From Sulfurimicrobium lacus (lineage in GTDB: Bacteria; Pseudomonadota; Gammaproteobacteria; Burkholderiales; Sulfuricellaceae), in the NCBI RefSeq assembly GCF_011764585.1, contig NZ_AP022853.1, positions 2,401,501 to 2,465,500 on the forward strand: a DNA stretch of 64,000 nt, written 5' to 3'. The notes under the pieces were generated by a model, which saw only the letters and a list, made by a program, of their open reading frames with translations, was not told the origin of the DNA and searched no databases. A program made the position numbers and the translations under genes. The stretch's first letter is position 1, and every line of letters starts with the position of its first letter. Below, in pieces: positions 36,537 to 44,745 of the stretch.

Positions 36537-36666
36537 CGAATCTCGGCTTGGGCAAACCACGCGCCCTTTCCCCTCCGCGCCTTCCCTGACGATGATTTGC
36601 CTGTTCGAGAACCATAACCTACTAAACAACTCAAATATTCATTATCCAATTTCTGGAGATAATGAA

Positions 36667-36885
36667 ATGAATACCCAAATGATTCTGGCCCTGGCCGTGA
36701 CTTTCTTCACCCTGACCGGCTGCGCCAACATGAGTGCACAGGACAAATGCACTGCCGGGGGGGCCGTGATCGGCGGTGTCGCCGGATCGGTCCTGAGCAG
36801 TGGCAGCGGCGTAGGTACCGTGGGCGGCGCAGCGGTCGGCGGCGTGGTCGGTCACCAGGTCGGCAAGGACGGCAAATGCCTGTAG
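36667..36885 (+). CDS. Small glycine-zipper lipoprotein (OsmB-like)
   Basis: 72 aa. Lipoprotein signal peptide with lipobox LTGC (lipidated Cys18), then a Gly-zipper stretch (GGAVIGGVAGSVLSSGSG; GGAAVGGVVGHQVG) as in OsmB/SlyB-type outer-membrane lipoproteins. Site GGAGATAATGAA precedes the ATG. Probably envelope-stress related. The palindromic element copy 2 begins 41 nt after its stop and may end its transcript. Confidence 0.85.
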   Translation: MNTQMILALAVTFFTLTGCANMSAQDKCTAGGAVIGGVAGSVLSSGSGVGTVGGAAVGGVVGHQVGKDGKCL

Positions 36886-36926
36886 TACGGGTGCCGGGCA
36901 TCCGGCCTCTTGGGGCGGCAAGGCAA

Positions 36927-37254
36927 GGGAACCACTGATCAAGTCAAACGCGGTCGCGACGTGGTTTTGCGGGTGCCAGGCAAGAAGTGAGGTGCGCCGT
37001 GCAGTCATTCTGCACCAGCGCCTCGCGACGCCGCATGGCGCCCGCAAAACCGCGTCCCTCCGGGTTACATCGAAAACGGGCTTGCGCCGCGTTGCGCTCC
37101 TCGGCATCGTAGGCTCGGCTACGACCTTCGTCGCGTGCCTTCTCGCCAGTGCGAGCGGCTTTGCCGCCGCTCTCGGCGGGGACGCCCCTTGCGGGTGTGC
37201 TCAAGCCCGTTTTCGATGTAACGCGATCCGCGTCTGACTTGATCAGGGGTTCCC
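36927..37254. repeat. Three-arm palindromic element, copy 2
   Basis: 328 bp, same family as copy 1 but in the opposite arm order. Terminal repeats start GGGAACCACTGATCAAGTCA and end with the near complement. Arm B comes first (core GTGGTTTTGCGGGTGCC, with inner GTGCAG/CTGCAC hairpin), then a longer arm A (GTTACATCGAAAACGGGC ... complement at 37204-37222). Its last base forms part of the stop codon of the leftward gene at 37254. No gene seen inside; it fills most of 36886-37253. Confidence 0.85.
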
Positions 37255-37514
37255 TAAGGTTTGCGCGGCTGCTTCACGAAACGGATGATTTTATCCAGCC
37301 GGAAGCCCGATTCCTTACCCGCCCTTTCTGATCGCAGGCTCAGTTCCTTTTGCACCATCGAGCTGAATGCGACCAGGTTCTGCCGCGGATAATCGTCCAG
37401 CACGCCGCTATCCTGGAAGAACCGCGCGATCCACAACGAGTTCAGTTCCATTTCACCTGTTTCCTGGAAGTATTCCGTTGCTGCCATCTGCACGTATTCG
37501 GTCAATTTGTACAT
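37254..37514 (-). CDS. Small protein of unknown function
   Basis: 86 aa from ATG 37514, chosen for the strong GAGGAGAG site; upstream codons look non-coding. MYKLTEYVQMAATEYFQETGEMELNSL-type N-terminus, acidic and helical, then a basic C-terminus ending KQPRKP. No Cys, no membrane segment. I do not recognise the family. The stop codon TAG is completed by the first base of the palindromic element, so element insertion may have defined the present C-terminus. Confidence 0.7.
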   Translation of the reverse strand: MYKLTEYVQMAATEYFQETGEMELNSLWIARFFQDSGVLDDYPRQNLVAFSSMVQKELSLRSERAGKESGFRLDKIIRFVKQPRKP

Positions 37515-37699
37515 GCTTCTCTCCTCGCTTCTGCTGATGAAACACACTCTCGTTGCCACGCCATCAATTTTGGCCGAGGCTATGTTGCCCGACCGAGTCT
37601 GAAGCGCGCGGCGCGGAGCGCGCCATGGGGTACAGCGTTGTGCAAAATACAGGAAACGGCGCATGGAAATGAGGGAAAGCACGGAATACGGTAAAAGAA

Positions 37700-37850
37700 C
37701 CGGAACAACCAGAAACCCGTGTGATTTTCAGCGATGCGGAGAAATCCAACTGGGCGTGGGACGAGACGGCGAAGACGTATTACTGGCATCGCTTCTTCTC
37801 CCACCAGCCGGACCTGAATTTCGACCATCCCCACGTGGTCAAGGCAGTGC
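37700..37850 (+). pseudogene. Fragment of trehalose synthase (TreS-like GH13)
   Basis: One plus-strand frame reads RVIFSDAEKSNWAWDETAK followed directly by [19 protein letters not shown] and HVVKAV. This is the conserved GH13 stretch of trehalose synthase / maltose alpha-glucosyltransferase (usual pattern [26 protein letters not shown]). Only about 50 residues remain, without start or catalytic parts. It lies in a 387-nt stretch (37515-37901) with no intact gene. Confidence 0.75.
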
Positions 37851-37901
37851 AGTTGCCACCTGGTCCGGCAAGGAAACCACGAGCGTATTCTTCATATTCG
37901 G

Positions 37902-38285
37902 CTATTTACCGTTGCTTATCAGCTTGAGAATGCGCTGCTGTAGCGGCTTTTTCTCTTCTTCAATTTCACCGTACCTGGCAAGCAAGCGATTAGCCTGAAC
38001 GTAGAGTTCCTCTCCACGACGCGCCGCATTCTTTTGTGCCGCAATCACATCAGCATAGTTGGGAACTTCCCCCATCGTCTGCATTGGCTGGATTTGGGTA
38101 CTGTAGGGCAACTGGAAACTTCCGCGGATCAATTCCTGGACCATCTGGAATTGCTGGTAAATCGTTTGCTGCTCTTGATTAAGCATATTGACCGCGCTGT
38201 GAAGGCGCTGCAATTCGTTTGTTTCATCCGCCGCGGCAGCATTCAGGCTGAACAAAAATAACAGAATAAAGGCAAGGCGGCACAT
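37902..38285 (-). CDS. Exported coiled-coil protein of unknown function
   Basis: 127 aa from ATG 38285. Signal peptide CRLAFILLFLFSLNAAAA, then an almost wholly helical, Gln/Glu-rich chain (LQRLHSAVNMLNQEQQTIYQQFQ; ARRGEELYVQANRLLARYGE; EEEKKPLQQRILKLI). No Cys in the mature part and no catalytic motif. Likely a periplasmic coiled-coil protein. Same orientation as the BON-domain gene 76 nt upstream. Family not recognised. Confidence 0.75.
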   Translation of the reverse strand: MCRLAFILLFLFSLNAAAADETNELQRLHSAVNMLNQEQQTIYQQFQMVQELIRGSFQLPYSTQIQPMQTMGEVPNYADVIAAQKNAARRGEELYVQANRLLARYGEIEEEKKPLQQRILKLISNGK

Positions 38286-38361
38286 GAGTTTTTCCCTGAA
38301 CCTGAGTAATGGCGTTACGTTGAGCCTTGAAAGGGGAGGAGCAAAACGGGGCTTGCCTCGG

Positions 38362-39078
38362 CTACTGGCGCACCTCGATATGGTTGATGACATTTCTGAC
38401 GCGGTGCACATACCAGGTATCGGCATCGGCCTGCTTTCGCTCCTGCTCCCGGAAAACCAGGCCTTCGAGGGTGACCACGCGGTCTTCTGTTTTGACGCTG
38501 ATCTGCTCGGCGGGCAAGAGGGGATCTTTTTCCAGCACCAGGCGTACCGCATCGCTGATCTCGGCGTCGCTGTCCTCTTCCGGCGGAGCCACCGCCAGCC
38601 TGTTGACGACGTCGCGACAGCCCGGCGCCCACCAGGCCAGCACGCCGGCCAGACGCTTGTGGGAAAGGCTGAGCACTTGTCCCTCCAGCGTAACGATCCC
38701 GTCCTCGATGAAAACATGGATGGCGCCGCCCGATTCCGGCTGGGTGTCGCGGACAATCTCTTCCTTTCCCTTGATCCATACCCGGATGGTGCAATTCTTC
38801 AGGGTTGGTTCCTCCGTCATGGCGACGATCACCGCATCACGCAGCGCGCCGTCCGCGACCGGAGAGGCGGGCGTCAGCCGCAACCTGTCTTCGGTATTCG
38901 GGGCGAACTCTCCGGCAAGTTCAAGCGCCAGCTTTTTGGCCGCGATGTCATCTACTTCGCCTTCGATCACCAATGCGCTGCCCGTGAAATTCATGCGGAT
39001 ATGATTGCGGTGCACGTGGACGCGCGGCTCACGCTCAAAGGCGGCACGTATCTCCTTGACGATTTCCTGGTCTGTCAT
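38362..39078 (-). CDS. Protein with three BON domains
   Basis: 238 aa, no signal peptide; AGGAG upstream. Three BON-like units: ~1-65 (IRMNFTGSALVIEGEVDDIAAKKLAL), ~75-155 (IHVFIEDGIVTLEGQVLSLSHKRLA ... CRDVVNRLAV) and ~165-238 (ISVKTEDRVVTLEGLVFREQERKQA ... RVRNVINHIEV). BON domains bind phospholipid or small ligands and usually occur in periplasmic OsmY-like proteins. Here the lack of a signal peptide suggests a cytoplasmic or membrane-surface role. Confidence 0.87.
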   Translation of the reverse strand: MTDQEIVKEIRAAFEREPRVHVHRNHIRMNFTGSALVIEGEVDDIAAKKLALELAGEFAPNTEDRLRLTPASPVADGALRDAVIVAMTEEPTLKNCTIRVWIKGKEEIVRDTQPESGGAIHVFIEDGIVTLEGQVLSLSHKRLAGVLAWWAPGCRDVVNRLAVAPPEEDSDAEISDAVRLVLEKDPLLPAEQISVKTEDRVVTLEGLVFREQERKQADADTWYVHRVRNVINHIEVRQ

Positions 39079-39141
39079 GAGTGCACTCCTGGTAGTTCAG
39101 CACGGTTTGCGCCCGGTGGCGGTCGTAACGCCACCACCGCT

Positions 39142-39354
39142 CTACTTCTTGCTTTCTCCCTCGCAGGTGTTGATTCCGAAAATCGCATTGGCAGGGCAGA
39201 AGCGCACGATGGCGGTTACCAGCGCAATGGCCGCGATGACCAGCGCGACTATTCGCCACATCGTGTCGATGGGAGCCAGCAATCCGACAACCAGCAACAC
39301 GATCCCGAGCACGATACGACCGGTTCGATCCATTCCTCCGACATTGCATTTCAT
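39142..39354 (-). CDS. DUF2892 small membrane protein
   Basis: 70 aa from ATG 39354 (GGAGG upstream). MKCNVGGMDRTGRIVLGIVL starts a pair of membrane helices (VLGIVLLVVGLLAPI; IVALVIAAIALVTAIVRFCP) and ends CPANAIFGINTCEG. This is the YgaP-C-terminal/DUF2892 pattern, often near sulfur-transfer or stress genes. Function unknown. Confidence 0.87.
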   Translation of the reverse strand: MKCNVGGMDRTGRIVLGIVLLVVGLLAPIDTMWRIVALVIAAIALVTAIVRFCPANAIFGINTCEGESKK

Positions 39355-39749
39355 GATGACCTCCAACCACGCCCGCTACGGATGATGATGACAAAATACA
39401 CTGCTGAAGTAGGCAAATAAATACAGCAAACTATCCAAATTCTCGTGGGGAGGAAGGATAATGTGTGTAGGAAAAATGCGCCCGCCGCACCGCATTACCC
39501 TTCCCCATGCGGCGTGGATGCCCCTTGCAGTTGGGAATCATCAACATCATGAATCGCATTGCTCATCTCCTTGTTTTGTTGGCACTGCAGACGTCGCGTT
39601 CAGTGCGAACGCTTCCGAGCATTCGTGCTCGACCGACCGGTCTTGCTCAGGTATAAGGTCATGCTTGGTCAAGAAATACATAACTCACCCTATCGAACGA
39701 CCTGTCCTTTCTCTCTAATCTCATCCAAAACATGGGCAGGCACAGTCAA
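39355..39749. other. Gene-free stretch before the second Tgl-like gene
   Basis: 395 nt. I see no credible gene: the 85-codon frame at 39461-39718 has no ribosome site, no family match and unusual composition. The stretch holds the divergent promoters for the DUF2892 gene and the Tgl-like gene, including the shared 25-nt motif at 39673-39697. Confidence 0.6.
39673..39697 (+). promoter_or_regulatory. 25-nt motif upstream of the second Tgl-like gene
   Basis: GAAATACATAACTCACCC followed by TATCGAA, 24/25 identical to the motif upstream of fdxA and at the same distance (52 nt) from the start codon at 39750. This supports 39750 as the true start. Confidence 0.55.
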
Positions 39750-41000
39750 ATGCCATTACGAAACATCATTCTTGCGCTGCTGTTACCCGTTCTTCTGGGC
39801 AACGCCTGCGTTGCAGACGCCGGCCCACCGCAACAACCCGCGGTAAATGACTACCAGACTCACACGCTTGGCTTCGACGGCATCCGTTTTTCATGCAGGC
39901 CCGAGCAACTTGAAAAAATCGAATCCGGCATGGCCCGCTACCTGGCCTCCTTCGGGATCGCGCCAGAATTGGTCGTGAAAAAGGTGGACAGGAAGAATGG
40001 CATCTTGTTTTACACCTTGAGCACGCCGGAGGAAGACGCAAACACGCTCAATCTTCAAGACCGGCCCGAGATGCAGATCAAGGAGGAGGTCGTAAGCCTC
40101 CCGATGGAACACGGCAAGAAGAAAAACATTCAGACCGTGTCGAAAAAAGAAATCCTGCTCGCTCTCCTGCAGCACGGCCGTACAACAGAGTTCAAAGGCA
40201 GGGCGTGCAATATCGAAGCACTGAAGGACCACGTCGGAATCCGTCAAAATACAGTGGCTTGGGCGGAAGACTTAATGTGGATTTGGCCCGACGGCGGACC
40301 TGCGAATTGGAACGAGAAGCTCTGGAAGGACGGTACGCCCAAGCCGGGCTACCCCGTCTACAAGGCCGTCAACGATGTTTTCGTCAACCAGGCCAAATAT
40401 TCGATCGGCTGCTACACGGCGACGAAACTCGTCGTGGTCCAGGGTGTGCTCGATTATTATCGCCGCATCAAGAAAGACAAGGTTCAGCTAAAGCGAGTGG
40501 TGCGCCGTCTTTTGGCCGACAAGGACCCGTTGGTGGCCGTCGAACCAGGAAGAATGTGGGACTTCGAAAAAGACTTCGACCCCCGGGAACAGAACAATCC
40601 GGGCAAACTCGTGAAAGTCGAATACGGCGCGGGGCCGAGGAATTTCGTCCCCGGCGACTGGGTTTATTTCCTCAACACGGACCCGGTCTCCTATCAGAAA
40701 ATCGGCTACGAAGGTTCCAACGCGATTTACCTGGGGCGCAACAAGTTCGATGATTATTACAACGATAACAATCACTTCTACACCTACGACGAGAAACTGA
40801 ATGAAGTGTACCAGTGGAGAAATGGCGTTTTCAGCCGGGCGCGTGATTTTGCCCGGATACAGCCGCTGACTCCGGAGGATCTGGAGCGTTTAAGTGCACC
40901 GCCATCCGAAGGCGGACTCCTGACAACCATGAGGGTTTTCCCCTATTTTTTCGGCTATGAAGAACTGCCGGTCAGGGAGGAATACCTGACTCTCGAATAG
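39750..41000 (+). CDS. Tgl-like transglutaminase-fold protein 2, exported
   Basis: 416 aa from ATG 39750 (a Met at 39732 lacks a ribosome site). Signal peptide PLRNIILALLLPVLLGNACVADAG. The core resembles the other Tgl-like protein: AKYSIGCYTATKLVVVQG (putative catalytic Cys), NFVPGDWVYFLNTDPVSY and IGYEGSNAIYLGRNKFDDYY. The match to Bacillus Tgl is weaker than for the protein at 30408, and the N-terminal 170 residues are distinct. Predicted to act outside the cytoplasm, perhaps on envelope proteins. Activity unproven. Confidence 0.65.
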   Translation: MPLRNIILALLLPVLLGNACVADAGPPQQPAVNDYQTHTLGFDGIRFSCRPEQLEKIESGMARYLASFGIAPELVVKKVDRKNGILFYTLSTPEEDANTLNLQDRPEMQIKEEVVSLPMEHGKKKNIQTVSKKEILLALLQHGRTTEFKGRACNIEALKDHVGIRQNTVAWAEDLMWIWPDGGPANWNEKLWKDGTPKPGYPVYKAVNDVFVNQAKYSIGCYTATKLVVVQGVLDYYRRIKKDKVQLKRVVRRLLADKDPLVAVEPGRMWDFEKDFDPREQNNPGKLVKVEYGAGPRNFVPGDWVYFLNTDPVSYQKIGYEGSNAIYLGRNKFDDYYNDNNHFYTYDEKLNEVYQWRNGVFSRARDFARIQPLTPEDLERLSAPPSEGGLLTTMRVFPYFFGYEELPVREEYLTLE

Positions 41001-41006
41001 ACCGCC

Positions 41007-41022
41007 TGTCATAGCTATGACA
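41007..41022. promoter_or_regulatory. Perfect 16-bp palindrome upstream of the Cld-family gene
   Basis: TGTCATAGCTATGACA is self-complementary and has the TGTCA-N6-TGACA form of CRP/FNR-superfamily operators. It ends 70 nt before the ATG at 41093. It is followed by an 11-bp-stem hairpin (41027-41037 with 41049-41059) lacking a T-run, which could attenuate read-through from the Tgl-like gene. Confidence 0.45.
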
Positions 41023-41092
41023 CTTCGCTGCAGCCGCACCCTCGTGGCGCGGCTGCAGCTCAATCGTCGAGCTTTTTCCAAGGACGCAGAAA

Positions 41093-41659
41093 ATGAATAA
41101 CCGTCTCTTTACATTCGTCGGCGGCAACGCCGGCATCTGGCGCGTCGTCCAGATGAAAACCCTCGCCGGGGAGCATCTCCCTGCGCCGGTCATGGTCGAT
41201 ATCGTCGCAGGGCGGGATACCGGACCCGCATCTCTCGATGCCAAGTGGGTTCTTCACGGTATAACGAGCAACGAGCGCTACGAAATGCATGGAGAGAAGG
41301 AGCAGATTCTCGCGAAGCAGCCTGCGCTTGGCCGTTCCGAAGCGGTTTGCGCGGCGCTCATCGCTATTCGCAAGAACGCGTCCTGGTGGAACCTGCACCA
41401 GGACGAACGGCAAAGGATATTCGAGGAACAATCCAGCCACGCCCGCATCGGGCTGCAATATTTGCCCGCGATTGCCCGAAGGCTTCATCACTGCCGCGAT
41501 CTGGGTGAACCCGAGCCGTTCGATTTCCTCACCTGGTTCGAGTTTGCCCCGTCCGACGAGTCGGCTTTCAACAAGCTCGTGGCGGAACTTCGGGCGTCCC
41601 CGGAGTGGCAGTTCGTGGAGCGGGAAATCGACATTCGCCTGGTACGCGAACCGGGCTGA
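41093..41659 (+). CDS. Short chlorite-dismutase-family haem protein (lineage II type)
   Basis: 188 aa, AAGGA site. It starts RLFTFVGGNAGIWRV and contains AALIAIRKNASWWNLHQDER, IFEEQSSHARIGLQYLPAIARRLHHCRDL and FDFLTWFEFAP. These match the short dimeric lineage of the chlorite dismutase superfamily: proximal haem His in the EEQSSH stretch and the distal Arg in YLPAIARRL. Family members split chlorite to chloride and O2; HemQ relatives lack the distal Arg. No signal peptide, so cytoplasmic. No perchlorate or chlorate reductase genes are in the window, so the physiological role is open. Confidence 0.85.
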   Translation: MNNRLFTFVGGNAGIWRVVQMKTLAGEHLPAPVMVDIVAGRDTGPASLDAKWVLHGITSNERYEMHGEKEQILAKQPALGRSEAVCAALIAIRKNASWWNLHQDERQRIFEEQSSHARIGLQYLPAIARRLHHCRDLGEPEPFDFLTWFEFAPSDESAFNKLVAELRASPEWQFVEREIDIRLVREPG

Positions 41660-41689
41660 CCAGGCGCCGGCAGCGGCGGGGGCAAACCG

Positions 41690-42289
41690 TCAGTTCATCA
41701 ACAGCCGCACGTCGTGCACGATATCGTCCACGTTCGAGTCGTAAGCGATGTGCAGGCGCAGGCGCCCTGCCGGGTCGAAAGCAAATATCCCGGCACTGTG
41801 ATCCAGGGCGTAGCCCGCCGCCGAGCCCAAGTCCTGCTTTTGGTAATAGACGTGGAATTCTGCTGCGGCAGCAGACGTCTCCCGCTCGTCGCCATAAAGG
41901 GCGAGAAAGTCGCGGTTGAAAAACGGCATGTATTGGGCGAGCAGCGCGGGCTTGTCGCGCGCCGGATCGAGCGTAACGAACAGCACTTGCACCTGTTTCC
42001 CTTTCTCGCCCAGGCTGGCGACCGCCGCTGCCAGATTCGCCAGCGTTGTGGGACAGACGTCTGGACAATGCGTATAGCCGAACGTCAGCAACACCACCTT
42101 GCCGCGAAAATCGCCCAGCGAGCGCATTCGTCCGTTCTGGTCGGCAAGGTGGAAATCGCGAGCGAAAGCGGCGCCCCCGATATCGGTACCACGGAACTGC
42201 GGCACTTCCGTCCTATTCAGGCAACCGGCCAGCCATATGACCAGAAGGATCGCCAACCACCACGGGTATGCAAAGTTTTCCTTGTGCAT
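41690..42289 (-). CDS. SCO1/SenC copper chaperone
   Basis: 199 aa from ATG 42289. N-terminal membrane anchor or lipoprotein signal (WWLAILLVIWLAGC), then the thioredoxin fold with the copper-binding CPDVC pair (FGYTHCPDVCPTTL), DPARDKPALLAQY and the distal His in ALDHSAGIF. It delivers copper to the CuA site of cytochrome oxidase subunit II. It is the last gene of the oxidase assembly cluster, 14 nt after ctaB. Confidence 0.92.
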   Translation of the reverse strand: MHKENFAYPWWLAILLVIWLAGCLNRTEVPQFRGTDIGGAAFARDFHLADQNGRMRSLGDFRGKVVLLTFGYTHCPDVCPTTLANLAAAVASLGEKGKQVQVLFVTLDPARDKPALLAQYMPFFNRDFLALYGDERETSAAAAEFHVYYQKQDLGSAAGYALDHSAGIFAFDPAGRLRLHIAYDSNVDDIVHDVRLLMN

Positions 42290-42303
42290 GAGAGCTTCCC
42301 GGT

Positions 42304-43203
42304 TCAGCGCAGGTAATGATCGACCAGCAGCGCCGCGAACAGCAGCGTCAGGTAGGTGATTGAGTAGCGGAAGGTGCGCTGCGCCAGGCCATCGCTGTAA
42401 TCGCGGTAGAGCCGCACGGCGTACCACAGGAAAGCCGCCCCAAGCGGCAGCGCGGCGACCAGGTAAGGCAGCCCGCTCATCCCCGAGCCGTAAGGCATGA
42501 GCGAAACCGTCGCCAGCATCACCGTGTACAGCACGATGTGCAGGCGCGTGAATTCGCTGCCGTGGGTGACCGGCAGCATCGGCACCCCGGCCTTGGCGTA
42601 TTCGGCGGTACGGTACAGCGCCAGCGACCAGAAATGGGGCGGCGTCCAGGCGAAGATGATGAGGAACAGGATCAGCGCCTCGCCCGACACGCCGCCGCTG
42701 ACCGCCGCCCAGCCCAGCACCGGCGGCATGGCGCCCGCCGCGCCGCCGATCACTATATTGAGCGGCGTGGCGGGCTTGAGCAGCAGCGTATAGACCAGCG
42801 CGTAGCCGACGAAGGTGGCGAAGGTGAGCAGCATGGTCAGCGGATTGACCAGGAAATACAGCAGCGTCAGCCCGCTACCGCCCAGCAGGACGGCGAATGC
42901 CAGCGCCTCGCCCGCCCCCAGCCGGCCTGCCGCCAGCGGCCGGTTGCGCGTGCGCGCCATGAGCATGTCGATCCTGCGCTCGACGATGCAGTTCAGCGCC
43001 GCGGCGGCGCCGGCCGTCATGGCGATGCCCGCCGTGCCGGCCAGCAGGGCCTGCAGCGGCACCATGCCGGGCGCGGCGAGCGCCATGCCGATCACCGCGG
43101 TGAACACGATCAGGCCGGTGACGCGCGGCTTGCACAAGGCATAGAATTCACGCAGCTTGTCCGGCCAGGGACGGGAATTGAGCAGCGTCAGTGCGTTCAT
43201 CAT
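42304..43203 (-). CDS. ctaB: Protohaem IX farnesyltransferase (haem O synthase)
   Basis: 299 aa, start at the ATGATG preceded by GGAGG. UbiA-type prenyltransferase with [37 protein letters not shown] (first Asp-rich motif) and [15 protein letters not shown] plus [10 protein letters not shown] (second motif region), and about nine membrane helices. Converts haem b to haem O for the oxidase. It overlaps the ctaA stop by 4 nt. Confidence 0.95.
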   Translation of the reverse strand: MMNALTLLNSRPWPDKLREFYALCKPRVTGLIVFTAVIGMALAAPGMVPLQALLAGTAGIAMTAGAAAALNCIVERRIDMLMARTRNRPLAAGRLGAGEALAFAVLLGGSGLTLLYFLVNPLTMLLTFATFVGYALVYTLLLKPATPLNIVIGGAAGAMPPVLGWAAVSGGVSGEALILFLIIFAWTPPHFWSLALYRTAEYAKAGVPMLPVTHGSEFTRLHIVLYTVMLATVSLMPYGSGMSGLPYLVAALPLGAAFLWYAVRLYRDYSDGLAQRTFRYSITYLTLLFAALLVDHYLR

Positions 43204-44147
43204 GAATCCCTCCACAATTTCCAGTTCACTGCCACCATCAGCGCCAGCAGCAGCGCCGCCACCGCGTTGTGCAGCACCGCGGCAGCGAGCGGCAGGTCCC
43301 ATGCGACATTGGCAAGCCCCAGGGCGATCTGGAGCGCGAGCAGTGCCAGCAACACCCAGGCGAAGCGGCGCATGCCTGCCTGGCGCAGCAGTCGGGTCGC
43401 GAACCCCGCCACGATGGCCGCGACCGCAAGCGCGCCGATGCGGTGGCTCCAGTGAATCGCCGTCAACGCATCGAGCGAAGGCGCGCCACGGGTCGAGAGC
43501 GAAAACGCCGCAGCCATGTCCATGGCGGGGTCCCAGCTGCCGCGGCAACTCAGTCCTTCGCCGCACACCAGCCCGGCATAGTGGGAACTGGTCCAGCCGC
43601 CAAGCGCGATCTGGGCAGCCAGCGCCGCCAGCCCGAGCAGAGCCCACAGGCGCAGCCCGCTGCTGCCGGCCCGCGCAACGCCGAATATGCGTGCTTCGAG
43701 TCCGATCCACACCAGCAGCGCCAGGGTCGCCATGCCGCCTAGCAGGTGGGCGCTGACGATGGCTGGCCGCAGCAGATCGGTCACCGTCCAGCGCCCGAGC
43801 AGCGCCTGAAATGCGACCAGGGCCAGGAGCAGCGCTGAAAGGCGCAAAATTACCGCGCGTTCGCGCCAGGAGCGCACGAAAATCCCGAGGATCAGCAACC
43901 CAAGGCTGCCCGCGGCATAGCGGTGAATCATTTCCTTCCATGCCTTGTGCGTTTCGACCGGACGATCCGGAAAAGCCTGTTGCGCCGCCTGCCGCTGTTG
44001 CGCCGTGGCTGGCGCCCCCAGCTGGCCGTAACAGCCTGGCCAGTCGGGACAACCCAGGCCTGCATCGGACAGGCGCACATAAGCACCCAAAGCCACCACG
44101 CCCCAGGCTAGCAGGATGGAAAACAGGATCAGCCGTGGAAAGGACAT
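43200..44147 (-). CDS. ctaA: Haem A synthase (Cox15/CtaA)
   Basis: 315 aa from ATG 44147. Eight helices in two four-helix halves. Features: [67 protein letters not shown] followed by [16 protein letters not shown] and [12 protein letters not shown], giving the four haem-ligand His. Oxidises haem O to haem A. It begins 1 nt after the stop of the small SCO-like gene. Confidence 0.93.
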   Translation of the reverse strand: MSFPRLILFSILLAWGVVALGAYVRLSDAGLGCPDWPGCYGQLGAPATAQQRQAAQQAFPDRPVETHKAWKEMIHRYAAGSLGLLILGIFVRSWRERAVILRLSALLLALVAFQALLGRWTVTDLLRPAIVSAHLLGGMATLALLVWIGLEARIFGVARAGSSGLRLWALLGLAALAAQIALGGWTSSHYAGLVCGEGLSCRGSWDPAMDMAAAFSLSTRGAPSLDALTAIHWSHRIGALAVAAIVAGFATRLLRQAGMRRFAWVLLALLALQIALGLANVAWDLPLAAAVLHNAVAALLLALMVAVNWKLWRDS

Positions 44148-44148
44148 C

Positions 44149-44745
44149 TCAGCCCACCCACGAGTACGCCAGAAGTCGCGACAAGTCCTTGCGCATGCCG
44201 GACGGGTCGGCATCTCCGGTATAGCGCATGACCAGGTTGCCCATAGGGTCGACCAGGTAAATCCGCCCGCCCGGGACGGCGCCATCGGGCCAATGCGAGG
44301 CAACTTCCCCGCCTTCAGCCACGATCTTGAGGCCGGGGAAAACACATGTCAGCGTTGCCAAGCCAGTCGTCGTTACCCGCCCCCTGGCGACAAAGACGCG
44401 CTGCACGCGCCCTTCTTCGCGCCCTTGGGCAACCTGCACCTGGCGCAGGTAATACAGGCTGCGCATGCAGTCCGCCGCACATTCCGCCGGGCCGAAATAG
44501 AGCAGCGTCCATCTGCCGCCCATCTTGCCCAAACTGACGCGCGCTCCCCCATCCTCGCCCAGTACCAGGTTTCCGATCTGGCGCGGCGGTTGCACCAGTT
44601 CGCCGTGCGCCGAGTGCACAACGGGGCGCCAGCCGGAGGAATACAGCCATGCTGAAATCGCGATGGGCATGGCGAACAGTGCGCCCAGCAAGAGCACCAT
44701 GCGCCAGCCGGAACCGACATCTGCATATTCGGGATCAAGTTCCAT
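44149..44745 (-). CDS. Membrane-anchored SCO/thioredoxin-like assembly protein
   Basis: 198 aa from ATG 44745. One N-terminal membrane helix (MVLLLGALFAMPIAISAWLY), then a thioredoxin-like periplasmic domain: WTLLYFGPAECAADCMRSLYYLRQ, VFVARGRV, IYLVDPMGNLVMRY. A CxxxC pair (CAADC) sits where SCO1 has its copper Cys, but the C-terminal His of SCO1 is absent. A conserved hypothetical of beta-proteobacterial oxidase clusters, likely in copper or haem delivery. Overlaps the SURF1 gene by 11 nt. Confidence 0.8.
   Translation of the reverse strand: MELDPEYADVGSGWRMVLLLGALFAMPIAISAWLYSSGWRPVVHSAHGELVQPPRQIGNLVLGEDGGARVSLGKMGGRWTLLYFGPAECAADCMRSLYYLRQVQVAQGREEGRVQRVFVARGRVTTTGLATLTCVFPGLKIVAEGGEVASHWPDGAVPGGRIYLVDPMGNLVMRYTGDADPSGMRKDLSRLLAYSWVG

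Noticed and set aside
39461..39718. Possible 85-codon gene
   Set aside because: No ribosome site, odd His/Ser/Cys composition, and it overlaps the conserved 25-nt motif.
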